Shown piece by piece: positions 6,961 through 15,972 of a stretch of 39,165 bases of DNA. Below the pieces are notes generated by a model that saw nothing but the letters and a program-made list of their open reading frames with translations, had not been told where the DNA came from and searched no databases. The stretch's first letter is position 1. Each line of letters begins with the position of its first letter. The position numbers and the translations under genes were made by a program. Source of the stretch: an uncultured Rhodospirillaceae bacterium (GTDB lineage Bacteria; Pseudomonadota; Alphaproteobacteria; Rhodospirillales; Magnetospirillaceae). The stretch is from contig CAIUSV010000032.1 in assembly GCA_903901915.1 (NCBI GenBank), forward strand, positions 1 to 39,165, given 5' to 3'.

Positions 6961-9660
6961 ATGACGTCGCCGCGGAACAGATTCGTGCTGCGGGGTATGC
7001 TCGGCTATGCGATTTTCGCTTCGCTGTGGATTGTGCTGTCCGACCTTCTGCTCGAAGGGATAGCCGACCCCGCCCGATTCATCGGATTTTCGATGGTCAA
7101 GGGGTTGGCCTTCGTCGCCGTAACCTCGGTGCCGCTCTATGTGGTCCTGCGCGGTTCCACACCGGTAGAGGATGAAGCCGGGGGCAGATGGTCGCTGTCG
7201 GGGGTATTCGCCGTGATGGCGGTCGGCATCGCCGCCATCGGCCTGGCGTCGTTCCATATCCTGTCCGGCGCCATGCGGCACGACCAATTGGGCCAACTGG
7301 AGGGGGTGACCCAGCTGAAGGTCGAGGGTGTGTCGAGCTGGCTGGCCGAACGTCGCGCCGATATCGGCAATGTCACCGGCAATCCCGAAACCCGGTCGGC
7401 CCTGGCGCGTTGGTTGCGCACCGGTGATTCCGCCGCCGGCGAGCATGTGCTGCATTCCATGGAGGCGTTGCGCTTCACCCATCGGGACGTGGTCCATGTA
7501 TCGGTGTTGTCGCCTGACGGCCGCCACCTGCTCGGGGTGGACGACAAGGACGACGATGGCGACCCCGAGCTTATCGACCGGGCGGTTCGCGACGTAGCCA
7601 GCAGTCGCGGCATGGTGTTCCTCGACCTCCATATTCAACGGTCGGACGGATCGGTTCACATGGGCTATCTGGCACCGTTCATGGACCCGGCGCGACCGGG
7701 GCGGGTGCTGGCGGTGGCCATGGTGGAAATGGACCCGCGTCTGTTCCTTTTTCCTTTCGTCGGCAGTTGGCATCTGGCGGCGGTGACCGGCGAGACCCTG
7801 CTGGCGCGGCGCGATGGCGACGACGTGGTGTTTCTGAGCGAGTTGCGGCACTGGAAGGCGGACCCCCTGGGCCTGAGGCTGCCGGCCAACCGCGCGGGGC
7901 TTCCGGCGGCGTCGGCTCTGGCCGGTCGTTCCGGCGCCATGGAAGGTGAGGATTATCGCGGTGTGCCGGTTCTGGCGGCTGCGCTTGCGGTGCCCGAAAC
8001 ACCTTGGGTCCTGGTGGCGAAGGTGGACGAAGCCGAGGTCATGGACGGTATTCGCCGACTGGCCACCGTTACCGCCATTCTGGTGTTGATGACGTTGGCG
8101 TTGGCGGCGGCGGCGCTGGGGTATCTCTGGCACCGGCAGCAGTTGCGGCGGGTCCGGGCCGAACTGATGTCCGTGCGCGCTTTGGATCAGGCCAACGAGC
8201 GCCATCGCAGTCTGTTCGACAACATGCTGGACGCCTGTACCTATTGCTGGATGGTGTTCGAGGAGGGCGAGCCCAGCGATTTCATTTTTCTCAGCGTCAA
8301 CGAGGCGTTCGAGACCGTGACCGGTCTGAAGGATGCCGCCGGCCGGCGCGCGAGCGAAGTTCTTCCCGGCATTCATGACCGTGATCGCGCACTTCTTGAC
8401 GTCTGTGGCCGGGTGGCCTTGGACGGCAAGCCGGAACGGCTGGAACTCCACGTCGAGACCCTGGGGAAGTGGCTGTCGCTGTCGCTGTATTGCCCCAAGC
8501 CGGAACATTTCGTCGCCGTGTTCGCCGACATCACGCCGCGTCGGCGCGACGAGGAGGCGCGCCGGGAAAGCGAGGATCGGCTGCGTTTGGCTCAGGAGGC
8601 GGCGGAAATCGGCACCTGGGACTGGATCAGCGGCAGCGATTCGGTGGTTTGGTCGCCCGAAACCTACCGTCATCACGGCCTTGACCCGGGGCGCGGTCCA
8701 TCCTCGTTCGCCGATTGGGTCGCCACACTGCATCCTGACGATCGCGACCGCGCCATCATGCAAATCGGCAAGGCGCTCGAGGAAAGCGGTGTCTACGAAA
8801 GCGAATATCGGGTGGTATGGCCCGACGGTCAGGTCCGCTGGCTGGCCGGGCGCGGGCGCATCATCCGCGATCCCGCAAGCGGCGACGTCGCGCGCATGAT
8901 CGGCATCTCCCGCGACCTGACCGAACAGCGCGCTGCCCAGCAGGCGGTACTGCGCGCCCGCACCGAAGTGCTGCACGCCGCCCGGCTGACCGCCATCGGC
9001 GAGGTGGCTTCGACCATCGCCCACGAGGTCAATCAACCCATCGGTGCCGCCTCCAACTACGTTCATACCGCGCGTATCCTGTCGCCCGATGGCAGGATCA
9101 ACGAACTGCTCGATCAAGGCATCGACCAGATGCAAAAGGCGGCGACCATCATTTCCAAGGTGCGGGAATTCGCGGCCAACCGGCGCCATGACCGTCAGGC
9201 CGAGGCCATCGGTCCGCTGATCCGCGACGCCTGCTTTCTCGGCCTGATGGGTGATGCCGCCCATCGCATCGGGCTGACGATGGATGTGCCGGACGACCTT
9301 CCCGATGTTCTGGTGGACCGGGTGCAGATCGAACAGGTGCTGGTCAACGTCATCCGCAACGCCGCCGACGCCCTGCACGACACAGAACAGCCGAGTTTGC
9401 GGATTTCGGCGTTCTTGGCCGCCAATGGCACCATGCTGGATGTGGTGGTGGCCGATAACGGTCCTGGGATCGCCGAAGAAATTCGTCCCCGTCTTTTCCA
9501 GCCCTTCATGACCACAAAGCCCGACGGTACCGGCCTCGGCCTGTCGACCTCATTGACGATCATGCGGTCCCATGGTGGTAATCTGTGGGTCGAGGCCGGA
9601 TCGGGCGGCGGTGCCGTCTTTCGTATGAGTATTCCGATCGAGGAGGATGCCGATGGCTGA
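6961..9660 (+). CDS. Membrane PAS sensor histidine kinase (FixL-like)
   Basis: A membrane sensor kinase of 899 aa. Three hydrophobic helices lie at about 13-31, 43-62 and 79-100. A large presumably periplasmic sensing region (about 101-366) is closed by a further helix (367-391). Two PAS domains follow (about 411-530 and 541-660). The kinase core has the H-box with His688 (IAHEVNQPIGAAS), N-box Asn800 (NVIRNAADAL), then DNGPGI and GTGLGLS. This H-box type is that of FixL and DctB. I see no FixL-type haem signature, so the ligand is unknown. The ATG at 6961 follows a G-rich ribosome site; the frame extends upstream, but only across the promoter. It overlaps the response regulator by 8 nt. Confidence 0.92.
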   Translation: MTSPRNRFVLRGMLGYAIFASLWIVLSDLLLEGIADPARFIGFSMVKGLAFVAVTSVPLYVVLRGSTPVEDEAGGRWSLSGVFAVMAVGIAAIGLASFHILSGAMRHDQLGQLEGVTQLKVEGVSSWLAERRADIGNVTGNPETRSALARWLRTGDSAAGEHVLHSMEALRFTHRDVVHVSVLSPDGRHLLGVDDKDDDGDPELIDRAVRDVASSRGMVFLDLHIQRSDGSVHMGYLAPFMDPARPGRVLAVAMVEMDPRLFLFPFVGSWHLAAVTGETLLARRDGDDVVFLSELRHWKADPLGLRLPANRAGLPAASALAGRSGAMEGEDYRGVPVLAAALAVPETPWVLVAKVDEAEVMDGIRRLATVTAILVLMTLALAAAALGYLWHRQQLRRVRAELMSVRALDQANERHRSLFDNMLDACTYCWMVFEEGEPSDFIFLSVNEAFETVTGLKDAAGRRASEVLPGIHDRDRALLDVCGRVALDGKPERLELHVETLGKWLSLSLYCPKPEHFVAVFADITPRRRDEEARRESEDRLRLAQEAAEIGTWDWISGSDSVVWSPETYRHHGLDPGRGPSSFADWVATLHPDDRDRAIMQIGKALEESGVYESEYRVVWPDGQVRWLAGRGRIIRDPASGDVARMIGISRDLTEQRAAQQAVLRARTEVLHAARLTAIGEVASTIAHEVNQPIGAASNYVHTARILSPDGRINELLDQGIDQMQKAATIISKVREFAANRRHDRQAEAIGPLIRDACFLGLMGDAAHRIGLTMDVPDDLPDVLVDRVQIEQVLVNVIRNAADALHDTEQPSLRISAFLAANGTMLDVVVADNGPGIAEEIRPRLFQPFMTTKPDGTGLGLSTSLTIMRSHGGNLWVEAGSGGGAVFRMSIPIEEDADG

Positions 9661-10273
9661 TGGGTTGATCCATGTGGTCGATGATTCAACCAGCTTCCGC
9701 GAATCGCTGCGACTGATGTTGGAGGCCAGCGGCTTCAGCGTGCGGGAACATCATGACGGCCGTGCATTTCTCGATGCCATTACCCCGCGCCCATGCGGCT
9801 GCGCCCTGGTCGATATCACCATGCCCGACCTCGACGGTCTGGCGTTGCAGGAACAGCTTAACAGCCGAGGTATCGACGTTCCGGTGGTGATCATGACCGG
9901 CAATGCCGACGTGCCCAAGGCGGTGCGGGCGATGAAGGCCGGCGCGGTCGACTTCATCGAGAAGCCCTTCGTTCTCAAGACGTTGCTGGCGGCGATCGCG
10001 GCGGCGCAGGCGCGTCTGTCCGTGTCGCCTTCCGTTCCGGATGACCCGCAGTTGGCTTCCGTCCGTGTGCGGCTGTCGGACCTTACCGGCCGTGAACGTG
10101 AAATTCTGGAGGCGGTGGTGGCGGGGCATACCACCAAGACGATCGCGCATCGGTTGGGCATCAGCCCTCGTACCGTCGATGCCCATCGTGCCCGGGTCAG
10201 CGACAAACTCGGTGTGGTCGGGCTGTCCAATCTGGTTCGCCTTGCCCTTGCCGCCGGTGTCGTCGGCAGATAG
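9653..10273 (+). CDS. FixJ/NarL-family response regulator
   Basis: The 206-aa partner of the preceding kinase. The receiver domain (about 1-120) has the acidic pocket Asp10-Asp11, the phosphoacceptor Asp54 (ALVDITMPD) and the FIEKPF lysine. The LuxR-type HTH (about 140-200) reads LTGREREILEAVVAGHTTKTIAHRLGISPRTV, shown here split over helix and turn, and ends VVGLSNLVRLAL as in FixJ. The start at 9653 is chosen over ATG 9647 because AGGAGG (9641-9646) directly abuts 9647 but is correctly spaced from 9653. Likely targets lie downstream, where a 10-bp palindrome sits in the next gap. Confidence 0.93.
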   Translation: MADGLIHVVDDSTSFRESLRLMLEASGFSVREHHDGRAFLDAITPRPCGCALVDITMPDLDGLALQEQLNSRGIDVPVVIMTGNADVPKAVRAMKAGAVDFIEKPFVLKTLLAAIAAAQARLSVSPSVPDDPQLASVRVRLSDLTGREREILEAVVAGHTTKTIAHRLGISPRTVDAHRARVSDKLGVVGLSNLVRLALAAGVVGR

Positions 10274-10313
10274 GGCCGCGGTGCCACGGGCGGAATGACG
10301 GAGGTGGTAGCAA

Positions 10314-10323
10314 TACCTAGGTA
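10314..10323. promoter_or_regulatory. Palindrome TACCTAGGTA, possible regulator site
   Basis: A perfect 10-bp palindrome, extended to 12 of 14 positions, lies 40 nt after the response regulator stop and 74 nt before the FlaF-like gene. FixJ/TodT/StyR-type regulators commonly bind short dyads, so the neighbouring regulator is a reasonable candidate. This is inference from position and symmetry. Confidence 0.35.
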
Positions 10324-10397
10324 ATGCTGTCACTACCGCGATTGTTTCCGGGCCGCTAGGGTAGGGGGGTGATTAGCTTTGTTCCCCGGGGGCTCCA

Positions 10398-10838
10398 ATG
10401 CACGCCTATCAGATTCCCGTGAAGCTGACATTGGCCGAAGTCTGCGCCGCCGCCCTGCTCAATGCCGCCGATGAGCTGACCGCCGCCGCCGACCTGTCCG
10501 AGTTCGTCACCGCCCTGAACGCCAATCACCGGCTGTGGCAGATTTTGGTGGAGATGGCACCGCTGAATCGCTGGACTTTTCCCGTTTTGCGCGATGCCGA
10601 TTACGCCATTACCAAGTCCCGCAAGCTGGGAACCGGGGTCGATGACGACGATATCGAGGTGCTGGTGGAAATCAACCAGCGGGCAGCCCGCGACTTCGCG
10701 CCCATGGCCGACGGCTTTGGCGTGTTGAACCGGGCTCGTTTGGCCTGCACCGAGGCGCAGGCCCAAAGATTGGGGCAGTGGCTGTTGTCGCAGATAGAAC
10801 GCCGCAGTCATTACGCCCTGGTTGCCGTGCATCATTAG
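10398..10838 (+). CDS. FlaF-like protein
   Basis: A 146-aa soluble helical protein. The segments FVTALNANHRLWQILV and IEVLVEINQRAARDF resemble the core of alphaproteobacterial FlaF, which helps flagellin production. The N-terminus (AYQIPVKLTLAE) also starts in FlaF fashion. It is slightly longer than typical FlaF, and neither flagellin nor FlbT is next to it, so it may act in another process. The ATG at 10398 follows a G-rich stretch. It is probably co-transcribed with the next small gene, 13 nt downstream. Confidence 0.5.
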   Translation: MHAYQIPVKLTLAEVCAAALLNAADELTAAADLSEFVTALNANHRLWQILVEMAPLNRWTFPVLRDADYAITKSRKLGTGVDDDDIEVLVEINQRAARDFAPMADGFGVLNRARLACTEAQAQRLGQWLLSQIERRSHYALVAVHH

Positions 10839-10851
10839 GGAGGATGCCGTT

Positions 10852-11103
10852 ATGCTGTCGGAAATGATCGAACCGCAAGGGCTGCTGTCGAACGCCATCG
10901 CCGCCATGAGCGGCGAGCACTGGGGACGGCGGGATGCGGAAATCATCGTCGCCGCTTGTGACATCACTCCGGAACGCCATTGGAGCCTTTCGTTCTGCCC
11001 GCAGGATCGCTGCTTTTATGTGGCCATCGACGGCCATGAGCGGCTGCGGACGGATTCACCGCAAATCGCCTGCGCCTACTTCACGACGCGGCGACCGCAC
11101 TAG
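10852..11103 (+). CDS. Hypothetical small protein (83 aa)
   Basis: I do not recognise this protein. It starts at ATG 10852 behind GGGAGG, 9 nt upstream. The sequence is soluble, mixed alpha/beta by eye, with two cysteines (FCPQDRCF) and a central segment (HWSLSFCPQDRCFYVAID) that looks like beta strands. No signal peptide or membrane segment is visible. It follows the FlaF-like gene by 13 nt and precedes a strong terminator, so the two genes probably form one short transcript. Confidence 0.65.
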   Translation: MLSEMIEPQGLLSNAIAAMSGEHWGRRDAEIIVAACDITPERHWSLSFCPQDRCFYVAIDGHERLRTDSPQIACAYFTTRRPH

Positions 11104-11199
11104 ACCGTCGATTGCCAAGGTTGGAGAAGGGCCAACGGGACAAGAACCATAAAGTGGCCGACGGTGGTTTCGATGCCTCGTCGTGACGTTGGCATCGGT

Positions 11200-11239
11200 G
11201 CCGGCACCGCCTCATCCCCGCCCCCATGGCGGTGCCGGC
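11200..11239. repeat. Long inverted repeat before terminator
   Basis: GCCGGCACCGCC (11200-11211) and its exact complement GGCGGTGCCGGC (11228-11239) form a 12-bp stem with a 16-nt loop. No T-tract follows. It lies directly before the intrinsic terminator and may protect the 3' end of the upstream transcript, or be a remnant of a small element. Confidence 0.5.
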
Positions 11240-11248
11240 CACTCTTCC

Positions 11249-11279
11249 TGCCGCTCCCCTCTCCGGGGAGCGGCATTTT
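11249..11279 (+). terminator. Rho-independent terminator
   Basis: TGCCGCTCCCC (11249-11259) pairs perfectly with GGGGAGCGGCA (11265-11275) around a 5-nt loop, followed by TTTT. It ends the transcript of the FlaF-like and 83-aa genes. The ppk stop codon lies immediately beyond on the opposite strand, so the hairpin may also help end ppk transcription. Confidence 0.85.
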
Positions 11280-11281
11280 GC

Positions 11282-13423
11282 TTAGTGGGTTTTGGCCGAT
11301 TTCCGGCGGGGCGGCGCTTCGCCGGGGACGCCGCTGCCGCGGCCCGAAAGCGACGGATTGGTCATGAAATAGGTGTGGGCGCTGAATGCCCCCTCGGTTA
11401 CCGGCACCCTGGTATAGGTCCCGTCCGCTCCCAGCAGCCAGCATTGCGCCGTATCACGGAGATTGGTGACCATGATCTCGTCGAGGATCTGGCTGTGCAC
11501 CGTGGGATTCTCGATGGGGACCAGGGTCTCCACCCGCCCGTCCATGTTGCGCCCCATCCAGTCGGCCGACGAGATGTAAATGGTGGCATCGGGGGAGGGC
11601 AGGGGATGGCCGTTGGCGAAGCAGACGATGCGCGAGTGTTCCAGGAAACGGCCGACGATGCTGCGTACCCGGATGGTCTCCGACAGGCCGGGGATGCCCG
11701 GCCGCAGGCAGCAGATGCCGCGAACCACCAGTTCCACCGGCACCCCGGCCATGGAGGCCCGGTAAAGCGCGTCGATCAGATGGGGATCGACCAGGGAGTT
11801 CACCTTGATCCAGATGCCGCTCGGCCGTCCGGCGCGAGCGCTCTCGATCTCGTTTTCGATACCGGCCATCACCCGCTTGCGCAGGAACATCGGGGCGATC
11901 GCCAGCTTTTCCATGCCCTCGGGAATGGCGTAGCCGGTCAGGTGGTTGAACGCCTTGGCGGCATCGGCGCACAGGACCGGATCGCAGGTGAAGAACGAGA
12001 GGTCGGTATAGATCTTGGCGGTGATGGGGTGGTAATTGCCGGTGCCGAAATGAACGTAGGAGGCAAGCCGGCCATCCTCGCGCCGCACCACCAGCGAAAT
12101 CTTGGCGTGGGTCTTGAGCTGGATGATGCCGAACACCACCTGGACGCCAGCGCGTTCAAGGTCGCGGGCCCAGTGGATGTTGGCCTCCTCGTCGAAGCGG
12201 GCCTTCAACTCGACCATGGCGGTGACCGCCTTGCCGGCCTCGGCGGCCTCGATCAAGGCCTTGACGATGGGGCTGTCGTTACTGGTGCGATAGAGTGTCT
12301 GCTTGATCGCCACCACCGCCGGATCGGCGGCGGCCTGACGCAGGAACTGAACCACCACGTCGAAGCTCTCGAACGGGTGGTGGACCAGGATGTCCTTGTG
12401 GCGGATGGCGGCGAAACAGTCGCCGCCGAAGTCGCGGATACGCTCGGGAAAGCGGGCCTCGTAGGGGGGGAACAGCAGTTCGGGCCGTTCGTTGGTGATG
12501 ATCTGCTTGATATCGACCAGACCGAGGCGGCCGTCATACTCGAACACGTCGTTGGCGGCGGCGTGCATCTCGGTAACGACCAGATGCTTGAGGTCGTCGG
12601 AGATGCCGGCCTTGAAGGTCAGCTGGATCACCCGGCCGAGGCGGCGGCGTTTGAGTGCGCTTTCAAACACCCGGACCAGATCCTCGGCCTCGTCATCGAT
12701 TTCCATTTCCGAATCGCGGATGACCCGGAACATGCCGCTGCTTTCGACCTGAAAGCCGGGGAACAGCCGGTCGAGGAATAGGGCGATGACGTCTTCAAGG
12801 GGATGGAGTCGCACCGCCTCGCCGGGCAGGCGGACGAATCGCTTGAGCTGAGGCGGCAGCGGCACCAGGGCGCGCATGGTTTCGCCGTCGGCGATGCGCC
12901 GGAAGGTCGCCACCAGCGCCATGCCGAGATTGGGGATGAAGGGGAACGGATGCGCCGGGTCGATGGCCAGCGGAGTCAGTGCCGGAAAAATCTGCTCGAC
13001 GAAGGCGGTGGCCAGCCATTTGACGTCATCATCGGTCAGCTCGGCGGTTTCGACCACGGTGATTCCGACGGCCCGCATCTCCGACTTGAGCTCGCGCCAG
13101 CCGCGATATTGGGTTGCCATCAACTCGGTGGCATAGCGGTTGATCGCTTCCAACTGCTGGGCGGGGGTCAATCCGTCCTGACTGGTGGTGGTGATTCCGG
13201 CGTGGACCTGGCCCTTCAGTCCGGCGACACGGACCATGTAGAACTCGTCCAGATTGGATGCCGAAATGGATAGGAAGCGCAGCCGCTCGAGCAAGGGATG
13301 GTGAGGATTGAAGGCTTCCTCGACGACCCGGCCGTTGAAGGCCAGCCACGACAGCTCGCGATTGATGAACCGTTCCTTGGATTCCAGGTCGATGGAAGAG
13401 GTTGCTGCGGTCCGCTTCGACAT
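11282..13423 (-). CDS. ppk1: Polyphosphate kinase 1
   Basis: Makes inorganic polyphosphate from ATP, reversibly. The 713-aa length fits the family. The N-terminal domain begins [19 protein letters not shown], and the phosphoacceptor histidine is about His458 in [10 protein letters not shown]. The second histidine-bearing motif ([15 protein letters not shown]) and the conserved segment [19 protein letters not shown] are also present. The start at 13423 is preferred to ATG 13432 because AGGGGAG lies 10 nt before it but only 1 nt before 13432. No ppx exopolyphosphatase gene is adjacent, unlike in many proteobacteria. A tRNA gene lies upstream on the same strand. Confidence 0.96.
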   Translation of the reverse strand: MSKRTAATSSIDLESKERFINRELSWLAFNGRVVEEAFNPHHPLLERLRFLSISASNLDEFYMVRVAGLKGQVHAGITTTSQDGLTPAQQLEAINRYATELMATQYRGWRELKSEMRAVGITVVETAELTDDDVKWLATAFVEQIFPALTPLAIDPAHPFPFIPNLGMALVATFRRIADGETMRALVPLPPQLKRFVRLPGEAVRLHPLEDVIALFLDRLFPGFQVESSGMFRVIRDSEMEIDDEAEDLVRVFESALKRRRLGRVIQLTFKAGISDDLKHLVVTEMHAAANDVFEYDGRLGLVDIKQIITNERPELLFPPYEARFPERIRDFGGDCFAAIRHKDILVHHPFESFDVVVQFLRQAAADPAVVAIKQTLYRTSNDSPIVKALIEAAEAGKAVTAMVELKARFDEEANIHWARDLERAGVQVVFGIIQLKTHAKISLVVRREDGRLASYVHFGTGNYHPITAKIYTDLSFFTCDPVLCADAAKAFNHLTGYAIPEGMEKLAIAPMFLRKRVMAGIENEIESARAGRPSGIWIKVNSLVDPHLIDALYRASMAGVPVELVVRGICCLRPGIPGLSETIRVRSIVGRFLEHSRIVCFANGHPLPSPDATIYISSADWMGRNMDGRVETLVPIENPTVHSQILDEIMVTNLRDTAQCWLLGADGTYTRVPVTEGAFSAHTYFMTNPSLSGRGSGVPGEAPPRRKSAKTH

Positions 13424-13540
13424 CGCGATCATGCTCCCCTGATGGTCGATTCGGAGCGATGGTACTCACGCGAACGGTCGGAGTCTCGTGGCAATTCCGG
13501 AAAAAGGACGTCATATCCGGAAAGGGTGCCGTATAAGGAC

Positions 13541-13568
13541 GAAGCCCCCAGGTTTCCCTGGGGGCTTC
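13541..13568 (-). terminator. Terminator hairpin downstream of tRNA-Val
   Basis: Twelve-base-pair perfect arms (13541-13552 and 13557-13568) close a GAAA loop on the minus strand, directly after the tRNA 3' end. Only a short T-run (GTCCTTATAC) follows, so termination may be partial. Confidence 0.7.
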
Positions 13569-13570
13569 GA

Positions 13571-13645
13571 TGGTGGGCGCTACAAGGATTGAACTTGTGA
13601 CCCCTTCCATGTCAAGGAAGTGCTCTCCCGCTGAGCTAAGCGCCC
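13571..13645 (-). tRNA. tRNA-Val (anticodon GAC)
   Basis: A 75-nt cloverleaf with encoded CCA. The acceptor arms GGGCGCT and AGCGCCC pair fully. The D-arm is GCTC/GAGC, the anticodon stem CTTCC/GGAAG encloses the loop TTGACAT, giving GAC, and the T-arm ACAAG/CTTGT encloses TTCAATC. Valine codons GUC and GUU are read. The gene stands alone, with its own terminator hairpin downstream. Confidence 0.96.
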
Positions 13646-13782
13646 TTTTCGGCACCGGTTCCGCCGGCCGCCGAGGGTCGTTCTTTTAGCGTCGTTTTTC
13701 GGGCATTGCAAGCCCTTCTGGAAACCCGGCACAATGCAGCCCGGCAAGGGCGCGGAGGGGCCGCGCGGAAGGAAGCAGGGCG

Positions 13783-14727
13783 TTGACGACAGCGGATATG
13801 ACAGGTGGGCGGGGACCTGATAACAATGCGGCATACGCCATGGATATCGCACCCACCGTTACCGTCGATGACGGTTCCGTCCTGAGAGTCATCGCGCCGG
13901 ATCGCCAAACGGTGCCGTTGGTGTTCGCCTCCCCCCATTCCGGCTGCGACTATCCCGCCGACTTCGTCGCGATGTCCCGCCTGGATGCCAGGGCGTTGCG
14001 CCGGTCCGAGGACAGTTTCATCGACGAACTGTATGCCGGGGTGGTCGAGTCGGGCGCACCGTTGATCAGCGCGTTGTTTCCGCGGGCCTATTGCGATCCC
14101 AATCGCGAGCCCTACGAGCTCGATCCCGCCATGTTTTCCGGGCCATTGCCGGATTACGCCAACACCCGCAGTCCCCGGGTGCTTGCCGGGTTGGGGACTA
14201 TCGCCCGCGTCGTGGCCAACGGTGCCGAGATCTATGCCGGCAAGCTGCCGGTCGCCGAGGCCGAGCGCCGCATTGCCGCGTGCTATGTTCCCTATCATGA
14301 CCGGCTGAGGCGGCTGGTGGATGACACCCGCGCCGCCTTCGGCTGGGCGCTGCTGGTGGATTGCCACTCCATGCCGTCGGTGGGGGGGCCGATGGACCGG
14401 GATTCCGGAGTGTCGCGGGTGGATGTGGTGCTGGGTGATTGCCATGGCGCCGCCTGCGCGCCGCAGTTCACCCAGGTGGTGGAAGACGTCTTCCTCGGCC
14501 TGGGGTATCGGGTGGTGCGCAACACGCCCTACGCCGGCGGCTTTACCACCCGCCATTACGGCCATCCCCGCCAGGGCAGCCACGCGCTTCAGATCGAGAT
14601 CAACCGGGGGCTTTACATGGATGAGGCCGAGCATCGCCACGGCCCGGATTTTTCACGGCTTCGCGCCGATCTCGACGTGATGGCCCGGACCCTGGCCGCC
14701 GCCGCCCGGGAGTATCATCGGACATGA
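13783..14727 (+). CDS. N-formylglutamate amidohydrolase family protein
   Basis: A zinc-hydrolase-like protein of about 314 aa. Recognisable family motifs are FASPHSGCDYP near the N-terminus, DRSEDSF-like LRRSEDSFIDEL, RAYCDPNREPYELD, LLVDCHSMPS and the C-terminal QIEINRGLYMDE. In histidine degradation by the HutG route such enzymes split N-formylglutamate into formate and glutamate, but no other hut gene is visible, so the true substrate is unproven. The start is uncertain: TTG 13783 has GGAAGGAAG upstream; ATG 13798 and ATG 13840 are alternatives. The gene overlaps the following acetyltransferase by ATGA. Confidence 0.88.
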   Translation: MTTADMTGGRGPDNNAAYAMDIAPTVTVDDGSVLRVIAPDRQTVPLVFASPHSGCDYPADFVAMSRLDARALRRSEDSFIDELYAGVVESGAPLISALFPRAYCDPNREPYELDPAMFSGPLPDYANTRSPRVLAGLGTIARVVANGAEIYAGKLPVAEAERRIAACYVPYHDRLRRLVDDTRAAFGWALLVDCHSMPSVGGPMDRDSGVSRVDVVLGDCHGAACAPQFTQVVEDVFLGLGYRVVRNTPYAGGFTTRHYGHPRQGSHALQIEINRGLYMDEAEHRHGPDFSRLRADLDVMARTLAAAAREYHRT

Positions 14728-15317
14728 CGCCGGGAGCGCCCTTGCCGGTGGTGATCCGCGATGCCGTTGCCGACGACATGGCGGCGGTTCAGGCGATCTA
14801 TGCCTTCTACGTCACCCGGACGGCGGCGTCGTTCGAGGAGGTGCCGCCCGGAGTCGAGGAGATGGCGGCGCGGTGGTCGCAGGTGACGGGACGCGGCCTG
14901 CCGTTTCTGGTTGCCGAAGAAAAGGGGGAGGTGTTGGGCTACACCTATGCCGGACCATTCCGCCAGCGTTCGGCCTATCGCTATACCCTGGAGGATTCGA
15001 TCTACGTCGCTCCCTTCGTGGTCCGGCGTGGTATCGGCGGCATATTATTGTCCGCCCTGATCGAACGCTGCACCGCGCTGGGTTATCGCCAGATGATCGC
15101 CGTGATCGGCGATTCCGCCAACCAGGCCTCGATCGCCGTTCATCGTGCCCACGGGTTTGGCCAGGAGGGAGTGTTGCGGGGCGTGGGTCTGAAGTTCGGG
15201 CGCTGGGTCGATGTGGTGATCATGCACCGGACCCTGGGCGGCGACGACCGACCGCTGCCCGATGGCGGCAAGGCGCCGCCGCTGGGCGATGCCTCGACCG
15301 CCGAGGAAATTCTCTGA
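14724..15317 (+). CDS. GNAT acetyltransferase, phosphinothricin-acetyltransferase-like
   Basis: A single-domain GNAT protein (197 aa) of the Pat/YncA group. The N-terminus IRDAVADDMAAVQAIYAFYV, the segment TRTAASFEEVPP and the acetyl-CoA loop VRRGIGGILL are characteristic; the C-terminal part FGQEGVLRGVGLKFGRWVDVVIM is also typical of this group. Homologues acetylate phosphinothricin or methionine sulfone-type amino acids, but the physiological substrate cannot be read from sequence. A polar tail of about 30 residues follows the fold. It is translationally coupled (ATGA) to the formylglutamate hydrolase-like gene. Confidence 0.88.
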   Translation: MTPGAPLPVVIRDAVADDMAAVQAIYAFYVTRTAASFEEVPPGVEEMAARWSQVTGRGLPFLVAEEKGEVLGYTYAGPFRQRSAYRYTLEDSIYVAPFVVRRGIGGILLSALIERCTALGYRQMIAVIGDSANQASIAVHRAHGFGQEGVLRGVGLKFGRWVDVVIMHRTLGGDDRPLPDGGKAPPLGDASTAEEIL

Positions 15318-15320
15318 CGG

Positions 15321-15575
15321 TCAATCGTCGTCGCTACGTCCGGTGAAGTCGCAGTCGGCGCGGTCCACCAGGGTATGAAGCACGCTGCGGAAATAGCCTT
15401 CGTCGCAGCCCATCAGCACCGCATCTTCCAGCGCCTCGCGGATGATATCGGCGATTTCGACCAGATTCTGGTTGAGCACCTTGATCTTTTCCAGACAGGC
15501 GACCGGAGTTCCGGCGGCATCCAGCCACACGGTGGTTGTATCGATCCTATTCTTGATCGCCGGAATTTTTGCCAT
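15321..15575 (-). CDS. Hypothetical protein (84 aa)
   Basis: I do not recognise the family. The protein is soluble and acidic, ends in SDDD, and has a helical central part (LEKIKVLNQNLVEIADIIREAL) likely to form an amphipathic helix or short coiled coil. Three cysteines are scattered. The ATG at 15575 is used; a GTG at 15581 is an alternative, and neither has a strong ribosome site. It is convergent with the acetyltransferase, with only 3 nt between the stops. Confidence 0.6.
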   Translation of the reverse strand: MAKIPAIKNRIDTTTVWLDAAGTPVACLEKIKVLNQNLVEIADIIREALEDAVLMGCDEGYFRSVLHTLVDRADCDFTGRSDDD

Positions 15576-15660
15576 CGACACTCGCCGTTTGGTTGCTTAT
15601 CTATTCGTGCGCGCAAATCATAACTTGACGCACTGATTTTATCATGGAGGCGGGGGCGTT

Positions 15661-15972
15661 ATGAAATTGCGAATTGTCGCCGTCGCCATCGCGCTGCTGT
15701 TCGGTGGCCAAGCGTCCGGCACCTCATTCCGCCGCCAGGGCGCCTTGTTGCCACAAGGTCGGCAAATGGATCTGGCGGTCGTGGAGGCTGACCAGACTGC
15801 CACGATGGCCGACGCTGACCACCGAGGTTGCCGGCAAGGCGTTGCGCAGCAACTGGTAAAGGCGGGTCTCGGTGTCCTCGTCCAGAGCCGAGGTGGCTTC
15901 GTCGAGAAACACCCAATCGGGGCGGTTGAGCAGGACGCGGACGAACCCCAGGCGCTGCTGCTCGCCCGGTGA
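15661..15972 (+). pseudogene. Possible truncated start of a secreted-protein gene
   Basis: Only the first 21 codons lie outside the convergent ABC gene, but they look like a real gene start: GGAGGCGGGG 8-15 nt before an ATG, then a textbook signal peptide (MKLRIVAVAIALLFGGQASG). After 15724 the frame runs antisense through the 3' end of the ABC gene and has no recognisable content, stopping at 15972. This may be a gene beheaded by a rearrangement that brought in the ABC gene, or a chance frame. The hydrophobic core resembles that of the TlpA-like protein at 6255. Confidence 0.3.

Noticed and set aside
6436-9378. Very long open frame on the minus strand opposite the sensor kinase
   Set aside because: It is antisense to a kinase with all catalytic boxes intact; its translation is rich in His, Gln and Arg without any domain, as expected of a GC-rich shadow frame.
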